46,584 nucleotides of DNA, taken from assembly GCA_963623095.1 (NCBI GenBank), contig CAVFKD010000009.1:1-46584 (forward strand). The letters run 5' to 3'. This DNA comes from UBA3210 sp963623095. Its GTDB lineage: Bacteria; Bacillota_I; Bacilli_A; RFN20; CAG-449. Numbering within the stretch: the first letter of the stretch is position 1; the number at the start of each line of letters is the position of its first letter. Shown here piece after piece: positions 18,726-26,503 of this stretch. Position numbers and translations under genes: made by a program. A model generated the notes under the pieces. That model was given only the letters and a program-made list of their open reading frames with translations, was not told the origin of the DNA and did no database searches.

Positions 18726-20111
18726 CTATTTACTTAAAGAAGCAAACCATTCATCAAATTTAGCTTCCGAAGTATATTCTTTAATTGCTTCGTCATAAGA
18801 TGCAGATTCTAAAACTTTTTCTCTTGCATTTTTAGAATATGTATCTAAACTATATTTTAATTTATTACGTAATGAATTGCCACCTTCTCCAACAACATTA
18901 GAATACATAGTTGCATTTGAAATAGTATCTTTTGCTACTTCAAAACTTTGTTTGAAATTGGTATTAGTTTGAGAAGAAATAAATTCATCTGTAAATCCAT
19001 CTTGTGTCGCAGGGAAATAACCACTTGTTCCACAGAAAGATTCAATATTATTTTTTTTTGATAACCATTTTAAGAAAACTGCAGCCGCGGATTCTTGGTC
19101 CTTATTTGATTTAGTGATACAGAATCCTGCCCCTTGGCTAACTGCGACATTTTCTCCTCCATTAAAAATAGGAGCTTTAACTACTTTACAAGAAATATCA
19201 TATGATTGATCATCTGATACAACTACTTTAGATGGGAAGTATCCACCTGAAGAAGTAGATCCAACATAAGCAAGAATTTTTCCTGTCTTAATATCTCCAC
19301 TTCTAAAGGAGCTTTCTGAATAGAAATATCCTTTTACATATGGGACATAATATGCATCCCATAACTTTTTAAATACTGTTTTGTCATAATTAATACCATA
19401 AGTATTATTTTCATCATATCTTAAAACATCAATACCTAATTGTTTTGCACCGATGACAAAATAATTATCGAGTGAATCTCTACCAAAGAATGCTTTATTA
19501 GTCTTTTTATAATATTTTTCTGAAGCGCTAATTACTCCTTCGATAGTTGTTAAATCAGAATAAGAGATTTTACTTTCTGGATATGCTTCATTAAATTTAT
19601 CTAAATCAGTTTGATTGATATATAAAGCTTCTGTTGATTTAGAAACAGGAAGAATCTTATAATCATCACTTCCAGGAAGTTTACCTTCATTTAAAAAGCC
19701 TTGATTATAATTCGCTAATTCTTCGGTTGTAAAATAATCATTTAAAGAAGCGACTTTTCCTAATTTATCTAATTCATAAGCAGTGTCAGAATAAGCTAAA
19801 AATAAATCTGGCATTGGATCTGAACCAAGTTTGTTATTCGCAGATTCAACTAAAGCTTCTAATAAATCATTAACTTGTTTACCTTGTGATTGGCTAGAAA
19901 CAGAGATTTTAAGTTCTTTACCACGAGTTTCATTAAATTCATTAACAATTTCTTGGAATGAAGATTCAGTAGTTCCGTTATAGTAAGTCCAGACTTGTAA
20001 GCTAATGCTTTTATCATTGCTATAAGTACTAGTAGGATTATTATTACCGCATGCACATACACTTAATAATGATAAAAAGCTTAATGCTAAATTTATTTTT
20101 TTGTTTTTCAT
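18726..20111 (-). CDS. Orphan extracellular solute-binding lipoprotein (family 1 type)
   Basis: 461 residues from the ATG at 20111, preceded by AAGGTG with six-base spacing; a GTG nine bases upstream overlaps that site and is unlikely. Lipoprotein signal with lipobox SVCAC (C21). The mature part has the family 1 sugar-binding protein pattern (LQVWTYYNGTTESSFQEIVNEF, PDLFLAYSD, GAGFCITKSNKDQESAAAVFLKWL). No ABC permease or ATPase is adjacent. Instead the next gene is the two-TM GGDEF-EAL sensor, so it probably acts as a periplasm-equivalent ligand receptor rather than an importer part, which is inference. A TATAAT lies at 20137-20132 with a poor -35, and no terminator separates it from yxjG, so read-through is possible. 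Confidence 0.82.
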   Translation of the reverse strand: MKNKKINLALSFLSLLSVCACGNNNPTSTYSNDKSISLQVWTYYNGTTESSFQEIVNEFNETRGKELKISVSSQSQGKQVNDLLEALVESANNKLGSDPMPDLFLAYSDTAYELDKLGKVASLNDYFTTEELANYNQGFLNEGKLPGSDDYKILPVSKSTEALYINQTDLDKFNEAYPESKISYSDLTTIEGVISASEKYYKKTNKAFFGRDSLDNYFVIGAKQLGIDVLRYDENNTYGINYDKTVFKKLWDAYYVPYVKGYFYSESSFRSGDIKTGKILAYVGSTSSGGYFPSKVVVSDDQSYDISCKVVKAPIFNGGENVAVSQGAGFCITKSNKDQESAAAVFLKWLSKKNNIESFCGTSGYFPATQDGFTDEFISSQTNTNFKQSFEVAKDTISNATMYSNVVGEGGNSLRNKLKYSLDTYSKNAREKVLESASYDEAIKEYTSEAKFDEWFASLSK

Positions 20112-20175
20112 AAAAATCACCTTCTATAACCATTATATTACTTTTTATTCACTAAAATAAATATATAAATTATAT

Positions 20176-21282
20176 TTACCAAACTTTAGAAGCAATTGAT
20201 TTAACTAATTTAAGCTTATTCCATTGTTCTTCTTCAGTTAATTTATTACCGATTTCACAACTTGCAAATCCGCATTGAGGTGATAAACATAAATATTCTA
20301 ATGGATGATAGAAGCTAGCTTCTTTAATTCTTTTAATAACTAATTCTTCATCTTCTAATTTAGGAGATTTAGTTGTAATTAATCCTAAAACGACATATTT
20401 ATTTTTAGGAATATATTTTAAAGCTTCAAATCCTCCGCTTCTTGCATCATCGTATTCTAAATAAAATGCATCGACATTTTCTTTATTAAAAACATATGGA
20501 GCCACTTTATCATAAGGACCGCTAGAAGCATAAGTGGAATGGAAATTACCACGACATATATGAGTATTAATAAATAAATCTTTTGGTTTAGAATCAATGA
20601 CTTTATTATTAACATCAACAAATAGTTGTTTAATTTTTTCTAATCCTTCTTTATCTGTATCAAATACTTTTAATGCAGTTTCATCTAATAAAAGTCCCCA
20701 TGAACAATCATCAAATTGTAAGTTACGGCATCCTGCTTGATACACATCTAAAATAAATGACTTATAGCAAGAAATTAAATCAGAAATAACTTCTTCATCA
20801 CTATGATAGAATTTCATTGTATTTGTTCTAGCAAAAGGCATAATTAATTGTTCTAAAAATTGTGCAGGTGAAGGAATAGTAAGTTTTGCGATATGTTCTT
20901 CATCTTCAAATTGTTTTAAGAATTTAAAATGTTCGATAAAAGGATGATGGCCTTCATAACTTAATTTAGAAACTAAATAAGTATCATCAATCATCGCATT
21001 TTCATCGTGGAAAGGTAAACCAAAATTAGTTTTAGAATGGCCAATTCCTTTAAATCCCCACATGAAATCTAAATGCCATGCTTGTCTTCTAAATTCTCCA
21101 TCAGTAATGCAATGGAATCCTAATTCTTTTTGTTTAGAAACTAACTTAGTAATTTCTTCATTTTCAATTTGAGTAAGTTCTTCAAAACTTATTTCTTTAT
21201 TTTCATATTTTGATCTTGCTTCTTTAAGTCTTTGAGGTCTTAAAAAAGATCCAACATAATCATATCTAAATGGTGTTCTCAT
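20176..21282 (-). CDS. yxjG: MetE-like methionine synthase of the YxjG/YxjH family
   Basis: 368 residues, equivalent to the C-terminal catalytic half of cobalamin-independent methionine synthase. Recognised by YVGSFLRP at the start, ITDGEFRRQAWHLDF, and the Zn ligands of the MetE fold: HxC in NTHICRGNF, Glu in YLEYDD and Cys in LSPQCGFAS. These proteins methylate homocysteine (or a related thiol) to methionine using a methyl donor that differs between subfamilies and is not settled for YxjG. It follows luxS with a one-base gap and a GGAG site inside the luxS end. The pairing is logical: LuxS releases homocysteine and this enzyme recycles it. Confidence 0.87.
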   Translation of the reverse strand: MRTPFRYDYVGSFLRPQRLKEARSKYENKEISFEELTQIENEEITKLVSKQKELGFHCITDGEFRRQAWHLDFMWGFKGIGHSKTNFGLPFHDENAMIDDTYLVSKLSYEGHHPFIEHFKFLKQFEDEEHIAKLTIPSPAQFLEQLIMPFARTNTMKFYHSDEEVISDLISCYKSFILDVYQAGCRNLQFDDCSWGLLLDETALKVFDTDKEGLEKIKQLFVDVNNKVIDSKPKDLFINTHICRGNFHSTYASSGPYDKVAPYVFNKENVDAFYLEYDDARSGGFEALKYIPKNKYVVLGLITTKSPKLEDEELVIKRIKEASFYHPLEYLCLSPQCGFASCEIGNKLTEEEQWNKLKLVKSIASKVW

Positions 21283-21283
21283 C

Positions 21284-21724
21284 TTATTTCTCCAATACTT
21301 CTAAATATTTTTTCGCGTGATATTTTGCCATATCTAAATTTAAATCTAAATAGTTACCGCATTCAATAGGACTTTGTCCTGGAATTTTACCTTCAAAAGA
21401 AATAATAAATTTCATACATTCAATTACTTCTTTTTTAGTTTCTTCTAAATCCTCTTTGCCTTTTAAAATCAAGTAAAATCCAGTTCGACATCCCATAGGT
21501 CCAAAATACATTGTTTTATCTTTATAATTATTTCTAAAGAATGTTGCGCCTAAATGTTCAATGGTATGAAGTGGCGCAGTATTTAACACTGGTTCAAAAT
21601 TAGGTCTAGTAAAACGTAAATCATAAGTTGTAAAAGTAAAATTATCCATTGTATCAACTCTTGAAACATATATACCAGGAAGTAACGTTAAATGATTTAC
21701 TTCAAAACTTTTAATCTTTTCCAT
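21284..21724 (-). CDS. luxS: S-ribosylhomocysteine lyase LuxS
   Basis: 146 residues, close to the family's usual length of 150-160. Zn ligands are in PLHTIEHLGA (H53, H57), with catalytic E56, C79 in GPMGCRTGFY and the third ligand C122 in IECGNY. The enzyme converts S-ribosylhomocysteine to homocysteine and DPD, the AI-2 precursor. Its usual partner Pfs (Mtn), which makes the substrate, is not in the window. It is coupled to yxjG downstream and lies five bases after the acyltransferase gene, with a GGAGAA ribosome site. All catalytic residues are kept, so it should be active. Confidence 0.95.
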   Translation of the reverse strand: MEKIKSFEVNHLTLLPGIYVSRVDTMDNFTFTTYDLRFTRPNFEPVLNTAPLHTIEHLGATFFRNNYKDKTMYFGPMGCRTGFYLILKGKEDLEETKKEVIECMKFIISFEGKIPGQSPIECGNYLDLNLDMAKYHAKKYLEVLEK

Positions 21725-21729
21725 ATAAA

Positions 21730-22518
21730 TTATTCTCCTTCTTTTTTATAAACGTAATTATAATATTCAAATTGTTTGTACTTAGAAGATATTTCTTTCA
21801 TTTGTTTTAAGCATTCTTCATGCAAATATTCTTTGTTTTCTTTAACACTTTTATTTTCATCAGGATAAATAGGTTCACCAACAACTAATTTAATCCTTGG
21901 TTTTAAAAACTTAAATAATCTTTTTTGCATGATTGAAACAATAGGAACAACCGGTGCATTAGTCTTACTTGGATAATGAAATGATCCGCTAGGAAAATCT
22001 CTAATTTTAGTATAATAAGGCCAAATATGAGCTTCAGGGAAAATTAATATTGCTTGTTTTTTCTTAATATAATAATCAAAGCAATTCATCATATTTGCTT
22101 GTGTTTTTAAAGAATCACCTAAAGGAATAAATCCTAATGGTTTTACTAAGTGTTTAATAACAGGTAAAGATAAAGAATCTGAAAATCCTAAAATATTTAC
22201 TCTTTTATTCCAAATTAAAAAAGAATTAATCATTATCGCATCCATATTGGATACGTGGTTAGAATAAATAAAATATCCTTTGTCTTTCAACTTTTTTAAA
22301 TTCTTTTTATTTTTAAAAGTTGTCCCTCTTAATACACATACTAAAGAAAGAATTGGATGAGCGATTAAATTATATAAAATAAAAGAAATAACTTTTTCAT
22401 AAGGCTTCTTTCTTATAAATTCATAATTTTCATCTAACTTAATTCTTTTTGCCCCTTTTGTGGTTTGTAAGTCAACATTTAAATCATCTGAATAATAAAT
22501 TGTTTTATTCTTTTTCAT
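21730..22518 (-). CDS. PlsC-like 1-acylglycerol-3-phosphate acyltransferase
   Basis: 262 residues. Acyltransferase block I is SNHVSNMDAI (H-x4-D), block III is LIFPEAHIWPY (usually FPEG) and block IV is APVVPIVSI. A hydrophobic stretch around residues 43-63 fits the membrane-associated helix before the active site. The family puts a second acyl chain on lysophosphatidate. The EA in place of EG in block III and the nearby glycosyltransferase leave open a different acceptor such as a glycolipid. The ribosome site AAGGAG is clear. It overlaps the glycosyltransferase gene by 14 bases, so the two are likely made together. Confidence 0.8.
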   Translation of the reverse strand: MKKNKTIYYSDDLNVDLQTTKGAKRIKLDENYEFIRKKPYEKVISFILYNLIAHPILSLVCVLRGTTFKNKKNLKKLKDKGYFIYSNHVSNMDAIMINSFLIWNKRVNILGFSDSLSLPVIKHLVKPLGFIPLGDSLKTQANMMNCFDYYIKKKQAILIFPEAHIWPYYTKIRDFPSGSFHYPSKTNAPVVPIVSIMQKRLFKFLKPRIKLVVGEPIYPDENKSVKENKEYLHEECLKQMKEISSKYKQFEYYNYVYKKEGE

Positions 22519-23893
22519 TTTGACTCCTTAAAGCTTGAGAATCGACAATCTTTCCTTCATGATCAATTTTATCCCAAGTCTTTCTTTTATTTTTATGAAA
22601 TAAGCCATCTAAGAACGCTAATACGAAATCAGACATAAAAAACATATAAGTTAATGTGCTAATAACAATACGGTACCATTTAAATTTAAGTCTCTTATTA
22701 TCGATTGCGAATACTAATATAGCAACTAAAATAAAAGTTAAATATAAATATGCAAAAGCAATTAATGCACTAATTAATGTTAATCGAGGAATTTGATTTT
22801 GCCAGAAAGCTTCTTGATAGGTTGGAGTATTTAAAAATACCATTGATGCAATAAATAATCCTAAACCAATTAAAAAAGCAATAATTTCAACTATGCATAA
22901 ACTTGCAAAAGGAAATAAAGAAAAATTATATTCCCATAAAGATAATCTTTTTGCATGTTTATTTAAGCATCCATAATCTAATTCTTTTTTCTTAAATTTA
23001 TTTCGATCTTCAAAAAATCCCCAAGTCCATCTAATATGTTGTTTATGAACAACTGACATTTTAGGTGATTGTTCATCGTAATATATCGCGTAAGGATAAT
23101 AAAGCATTGAGATATTGTGATAATAACAATATGTTGTCAATTCAACATCTTCTGTCATGCCATTAAATATCCATCCACCTTCTTTATCAATAATATCAAA
23201 ATCAACATAATATCCAGTACCTGATAAAGTAGCTTTTTTAAATAAATGGCTTCTACCATTACTAGTAAAATTATTAATAAATGAGAAAAGTAATGCGCTA
23301 TCGGAGCTTACCCAGTTAACACTTGCGTTAGTGAAATTTCTATATCCTGTTACTACTTGATAGCCTTTATTTTTACAATCATTCATCAATGAAATATAAT
23401 TAGATTCCATAATATTATCTGCATCAAAAATCATAAATGCATCAAAAGACATATTATTTTCTTTTATGTATGTATATGCTTCATTTAAAGCATAACCTTT
23501 AGTTCTTTTATTGATCAAATCTTTTCTAATAACAACATGAAAATTAGATGGATATTTATTCACTATTTCAAATGTTGGATCATCTTTAGATTCAATAATA
23601 ACAAACACATCATATTTATCTTTTGGATAATCTTGATTTACTAAAGCATCCAAGCAATTTTTAATAACCTTATGTTCATTTCTCGCAGGAATTAAAACCG
23701 CATATTTATAATCTATATTCCCTTTTTCAAACTTCTTATGCTTTTTAAAAGCCAAGATAAAATAAGGAATATAATACCAAGCCATAATTAAAAAAAGTAC
23801 TATTATTCCTATAAGAACAATATTTAAATAATTAACAAATTTTTGAAATAACTCTACTAGTTTTGTTTCATCAGTCAAAAAATAAATTTCCAT
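22505..23893 (-). CDS. Membrane family-2 glycosyltransferase
   Basis: 462 residues. An N-terminal TM helix (about 25-50) is followed by a GT-A catalytic domain: LIPARNEHKVI, FDADN (the DxD-type metal site), GMTEDVELTTYCYY (TED) and QHIRWTWGFF (QxxRW). Three C-terminal helices follow at about 325-348, 370-398 and 405-430. This is the processive or BcsA/HasA-like GT2 layout, making a polysaccharide or glycolipid; the sugar cannot be told. There is no ribosome site before the ATG, and a TATAAT ends only eight bases upstream, so the message is probably leaderless. First gene of the GT2 - plsC-like - luxS - yxjG run. Confidence 0.82.
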   Translation of the reverse strand: MEIYFLTDETKLVELFQKFVNYLNIVLIGIIVLFLIMAWYYIPYFILAFKKHKKFEKGNIDYKYAVLIPARNEHKVIKNCLDALVNQDYPKDKYDVFVIIESKDDPTFEIVNKYPSNFHVVIRKDLINKRTKGYALNEAYTYIKENNMSFDAFMIFDADNIMESNYISLMNDCKNKGYQVVTGYRNFTNASVNWVSSDSALLFSFINNFTSNGRSHLFKKATLSGTGYYVDFDIIDKEGGWIFNGMTEDVELTTYCYYHNISMLYYPYAIYYDEQSPKMSVVHKQHIRWTWGFFEDRNKFKKKELDYGCLNKHAKRLSLWEYNFSLFPFASLCIVEIIAFLIGLGLFIASMVFLNTPTYQEAFWQNQIPRLTLISALIAFAYLYLTFILVAILVFAIDNKRLKFKWYRIVISTLTYMFFMSDFVLAFLDGLFHKNKRKTWDKIDHEGKIVDSQALRSQNEKE

Positions 23894-23901
23894 ACATTTG
23901 C

Positions 23902-23907
23902 ATTATA
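23902..23907 (-). promoter_or_regulatory. -10 element giving a probable leaderless mRNA
   Basis: TATAAT on the minus strand (23907-23902), with T-rich, non-consensus -35 sequence. Initiation about seven bases downstream would fall at or within two bases of the A of the GT2 start codon. Confidence 0.55.
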
Positions 23908-23922
23908 CCAAAAATTGATACT

Positions 23923-23972
23923 AAAAAAAAGACTGTTATCTAACCTATTGAAATTTTAGGTTAGAAACAGTC
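23923..23972 (-). terminator. Intrinsic terminator after the ABC exporter genes
   Basis: Long stem on the minus strand: GACTGTTTCTAACCT pairing with AGGTTAGATAACAGTC (one bulge), 11-base loop, then eight T residues. It ends the bcrAB-like operon just before the GT2 promoter. Confidence 0.85.
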
Positions 23973-23986
23973 ATATAATTATTAAA

Positions 23987-24736
23987 TTATATTTCTTTCT
24001 TTTTATTTAAAAATAATCCGACACATATAAACACAAATGAATAGATTATTCCCATAATAATACACGTTAAAATATTTTGATTGGTAACACTAGTTTGTTG
24101 AAGAGAACTTAGCAAAGATTCAATCCAATAAGAACTTAATTTAAAATTTTCTAATTTTAAGAATGCATCTATCATCGTTAATGCCATATTTATAAATAAT
24201 GGTCCGACGATATTAAAAGCAATACTTGAGCCAGTTTTTCCCACTTTAGATGAGATAGCAAAGAATATTGAATGGTATGCAATAATAAGTAATATTTGTC
24301 CGATTATAACTAATAATAAATTAGGAATAGATGTTGTTTCATTAGGATAATTTGATTGGCCAAAAAAATAAGCAGCTATCATACTTACAAGAGTAAAAAT
24401 TAAAATCGCGAATAATGAAACAATATATTTAGAAATAAAAACATTAGTTCTAGAATATCCTCTTGCGTAAATATTTTTTATTGTACCAGAGGAATCATCT
24501 TCACAAACAAATAACGCTGTAAATATCGCGGCGATTAATGTAATACTAGATGAGCCAATCGCACTTTGAAGTAAATTATATTTAGAAGGTGAAGCTATTT
24601 CTCCATTAGAATTTTCTACAATTACTTTAGTAGTTAATCCACTTAATAATACTAAACAAACGCATATTGCCATACAAATAAAGAAGCTTTTTGCTTTAAA
24701 TAATTTTCTAAATTCAAATTTAATTAACTTGCCCAT
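23987..24736 (-). CDS. ABC-2 type exporter permease (BcrB-like)
   Basis: 249 residues with six predicted TM helices, starting with the typical FEFRKLFKAKSFF motif. The DDSSGTIKNIYARGYSRTNVFISK element after TM2 is characteristic of ABC-2 permeases of the bacitracin/lantibiotic export group. Its start codon overlaps the ATPase stop by one base (TAATG), so it is translationally coupled. Together they form a BcrAB-like pump; the substrate is unknown but a membrane-active peptide or antibiotic is typical. The operon ends at a strong terminator. Confidence 0.82.
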   Translation of the reverse strand: MGKLIKFEFRKLFKAKSFFICMAICVCLVLLSGLTTKVIVENSNGEIASPSKYNLLQSAIGSSSITLIAAIFTALFVCEDDSSGTIKNIYARGYSRTNVFISKYIVSLFAILIFTLVSMIAAYFFGQSNYPNETTSIPNLLLVIIGQILLIIAYHSIFFAISSKVGKTGSSIAFNIVGPLFINMALTMIDAFLKLENFKLSSYWIESLLSSLQQTSVTNQNILTCIIMGIIYSFVFICVGLFLNKKKEI

Positions 24737-25629
24737 TATTTTCCAATCCTTTCTATAAAGTAAGTTTCAAAACTATCGTTACTAGAAGTTAATTCACTTA
24801 CTTTAATTCCATTATTAACCAACAATTCATTAATTTCTGATGCTTTATCAAAATTTGAATATAGTGTTAAGTTATTGCCAGATATTTGATAGTCTTCAAG
24901 ATAACCATTGTTTTTTAAAATTGATTTAGCTTTTTTTACATCTGATACACATATTTTTAAATTTTGCTTACATTTTTTCATTAATTCTTCCGAGGATATT
25001 TCTTCAACTAAATTCCCATCATTAATAATTCCGTATTTAGTTGTAATTTTACCTAGTTCATCAAGTAAATGAGATGATATTAAAAAAGTAACTCCTCTTT
25101 CTTTATTTAATTTTAAAATAGTATCTCTAACTTCTTTAATACCACTTGGATCTAAACCATTAATAGGTTCATCTAAAATTAATAATTCAGGATTACCTAA
25201 AAGGGAAATGGCAATACCTAATCTTTGTTTCATACCCAAAGAAAAATTACCTGCTTTTCTTGAGCCAGTATTACCTAATCCTACAATTTTTAATATTTCA
25301 TTAATTTCTTTATCATTACCGCCGTATAAAATAGAAAATCTTTTCATATTTTCATAAGCGCTACAATTTTTATATAATCCAGGTGCTTCAATTAATGATC
25401 CAATTTTTCTTCTTTGAGTGTTTAAATCACTACTTCCAAATAATTTTATTTCACCTTCACTAGGATTAGATAAACCTAGTAACATTTTCATTGTAGTAGT
25501 TTTACCTGCACCATTTTTGCCAATAAAACCATATATATCGCCTTTTTTTATATGCATATTAACTTTATTTACTGCGACTTTATTAGGAAATTTTTTTGTT
25601 AAGTTATTAGTTTCTACTATATAATTCAT
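24736..25629 (-). CDS. ABC exporter ATPase (BcrA-like)
   Basis: 297 residues from the ATG at 25629, preceded by GGAGAG; longer in-frame ATGs upstream would run through the promoter region. Walker A GKNGAGKTTTMKMLLG, Q-loop LIEAPGLYKNCS, signature NFSLGMKQRLGIA, Walker B LLILDEPINGLD and H-loop ISSHLLDEL. The C-terminal 80 residues form the usual small regulatory domain of DrrA/BcrA-type ATPases. It is paired with the permease and divergent from a TetR-type regulator across a promoter region full of repeated half-sites, so expression is probably ligand-controlled. Confidence 0.88.
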   Translation of the reverse strand: MNYIVETNNLTKKFPNKVAVNKVNMHIKKGDIYGFIGKNGAGKTTTMKMLLGLSNPSEGEIKLFGSSDLNTQRRKIGSLIEAPGLYKNCSAYENMKRFSILYGGNDKEINEILKIVGLGNTGSRKAGNFSLGMKQRLGIAISLLGNPELLILDEPINGLDPSGIKEVRDTILKLNKERGVTFLISSHLLDELGKITTKYGIINDGNLVEEISSEELMKKCKQNLKICVSDVKKAKSILKNNGYLEDYQISGNNLTLYSNFDKASEINELLVNNGIKVSELTSSNDSFETYFIERIGK

Positions 25630-25641
25630 ATTTCTCTCCAG

Positions 25642-25670
25642 TTGACAAAGAACAAATGATTTCATATAAT
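25642..25670 (+). promoter_or_regulatory. Consensus promoter of the TetR-family gene
   Basis: TTGACA (25642-25647), 17-base spacer, TATAAT (25665-25670): a perfect consensus. It reads toward the regulator and leaves a leader of about 105 bases. Operator half-sites overlap the spacer. Confidence 0.8.
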
Positions 25671-25689
25671 AAAGGAACATTTGTTCTTT
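25647..25689. promoter_or_regulatory. Operator: inverted repeat of 12-base half-sites
   Basis: AAAGAACAAATG (25647-25658) and its exact reverse complement CATTTGTTCTTT (25678-25689), 31 bases apart start to start, cover both divergent promoters. This is the likely binding site of the adjacent TetR-type regulator. Confidence 0.7.
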
Positions 25690-25694
25690 TCTAA
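25666..25694 (-). promoter_or_regulatory. Probable divergent promoter of the exporter operon
   Basis: On the minus strand TTAGAA (25694-25689), 17-base spacer, TATTAT (25671-25666). Its -10 lies on top of the regulator promoter's -10, so the two promoters share one control region. Confidence 0.45.
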
Positions 25695-25755
25695 TTTTAT
25701 TTATATCATTAAACCATTTATGTGAAAAGAAAAAATATTCCTCTATTTCTAAGAG

Positions 25756-25778
25756 GAACAAAAGGAGGTTATTTGTTC
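25756..25778. promoter_or_regulatory. Second operator or mRNA hairpin enclosing the ribosome site
   Basis: GAACAAA (25756-25762) and TTTGTTC (25772-25778) repeat the operator half-site. The loop between them contains AAGGAGG, the ribosome site of the regulator gene. It could act as DNA operator, RNA hairpin, or both. Confidence 0.5.
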
Positions 25779-25782
25779 TTTT

Positions 25783-26322
25783 ATGAGAAAGAAAAACGTA
25801 TCCGCAGAATTTATAAAAACTTGTTATTCACTTGCTTTAATTAACTTAATGAAAGAAAAAGAATACAATAATATAACTATTTCAGAAATATGCAAAGAAG
25901 CTGGATTTGGAAGAACTTCATATTATCGATATTTCACAAATAATAAAGATGAATTATTGATTTTTATCGCTAAAAACAAATATTTAGAAGAAAAAAAGAA
26001 GCATCCTGAAGAAGCAAAAGATGAAGGAAAATTTTTATTAAATCATGTCTATAAAAATAAAAAATTCTTTATTTTGTTAAAAAAGCATAATCTAAACGCT
26101 TTAATATTTGAAATATTTTATAGTATCTTTGGAAGACAAGAAAATGAAAATGAAATTCTAAGCTATGGTAAAGCCTTTTTTGCAGGTGCTTTTTTTGGCA
26201 TAATATATGAATGGATTATTCAAGGATGTCAAGATACCCCAGAAATAATACAAGCTAAATTCGGTGATGGAATTAAATTCGCTGTCGAACAAAATCAAAA
26301 TGAAAATAAAATAAACAATTAA
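25783..26322 (+). CDS. TetR-family transcriptional regulator
   Basis: 179 residues. The N-terminal helix-turn-helix is clear: NLMKEKEYNNITISEICKEA, then GFGRTSYYRYFTNNKDELL (about residues 20-62). The C-terminal ligand domain contains FFAGAFFGIIYEWIIQG and resembles TetR_C_7/8-type domains. It is transcribed divergently from the BcrAB-like exporter and its promoter lies within the operator cluster, so it most likely represses the pump and itself. The ATG is 14 bases after AAGGAGG, longer than usual, and that site sits in the loop of an inverted repeat. No other start is available in frame. Confidence 0.88.
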   Translation: MRKKNVSAEFIKTCYSLALINLMKEKEYNNITISEICKEAGFGRTSYYRYFTNNKDELLIFIAKNKYLEEKKKHPEEAKDEGKFLLNHVYKNKKFFILLKKHNLNALIFEIFYSIFGRQENENEILSYGKAFFAGAFFGIIYEWIIQGCQDTPEIIQAKFGDGIKFAVEQNQNENKINN

Positions 26323-26332
26323 TTTTATGCAT

Positions 26333-26358
26333 AAAAAAAGCCTGATAACAAGTATCAG
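26333..26358 (-). terminator. Intrinsic terminator after tRNA-Thr
   Basis: On the minus strand CTGATA - CTTGT - TATCAG, followed by GC and seven T residues. It lies 19 bases beyond the tRNA 3' end. Confidence 0.75.
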
Positions 26359-26376
26359 ACTTAAAGTTCAATAAAG

Positions 26377-26450
26377 TGGTGCCCCCTGCCAGAATCGAAC
26401 TAGCGACGGATCCTTACCATGGATCTGTTATACCATTTAACTAAGGGGGC
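26377..26450 (-). tRNA. trnT: tRNA-Thr (anticodon GGT), CCA encoded
   Basis: Full cloverleaf on the minus strand: acceptor GCCCCCT/AGGGGGC, D stem GTTA/TAAC, anticodon stem GATCC/GGATC with loop ATGGTAA (anticodon GGT, reading ACC and ACU), four-base variable loop, T stem GCTAG/CTGGC with loop TTCGATT, discriminator A and encoded CCA. It is 74 bases long. Confidence 0.95.
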
Positions 26451-26453
26451 ATT

Positions 26454-26480
26454 GCTTATTTATGATAAAGATAAATAAGC
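26454..26480 (-). other. Hairpin between rimO and tRNA-Thr
   Basis: Perfect nine-base stem GCTTATTTA/TAAATAAGC with a nine-base loop, ending three bases before the tRNA 5' end. There is no T-run on the minus strand, so it is not a plain terminator. A processing signal or rimO 3' end protector is possible. Confidence 0.5.
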
Positions 26481-26503
26481 ATTATGTCAATTATTTTTTA
26501 ATA

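Noticed and set aside
18712..20175. Solute-binding lipoprotein as part of an ABC sugar importer.
   Set aside because: No permease or ATPase gene is adjacent; neighbours are the c-di-GMP enzyme and yxjG. A remote importer cannot be excluded from this window.
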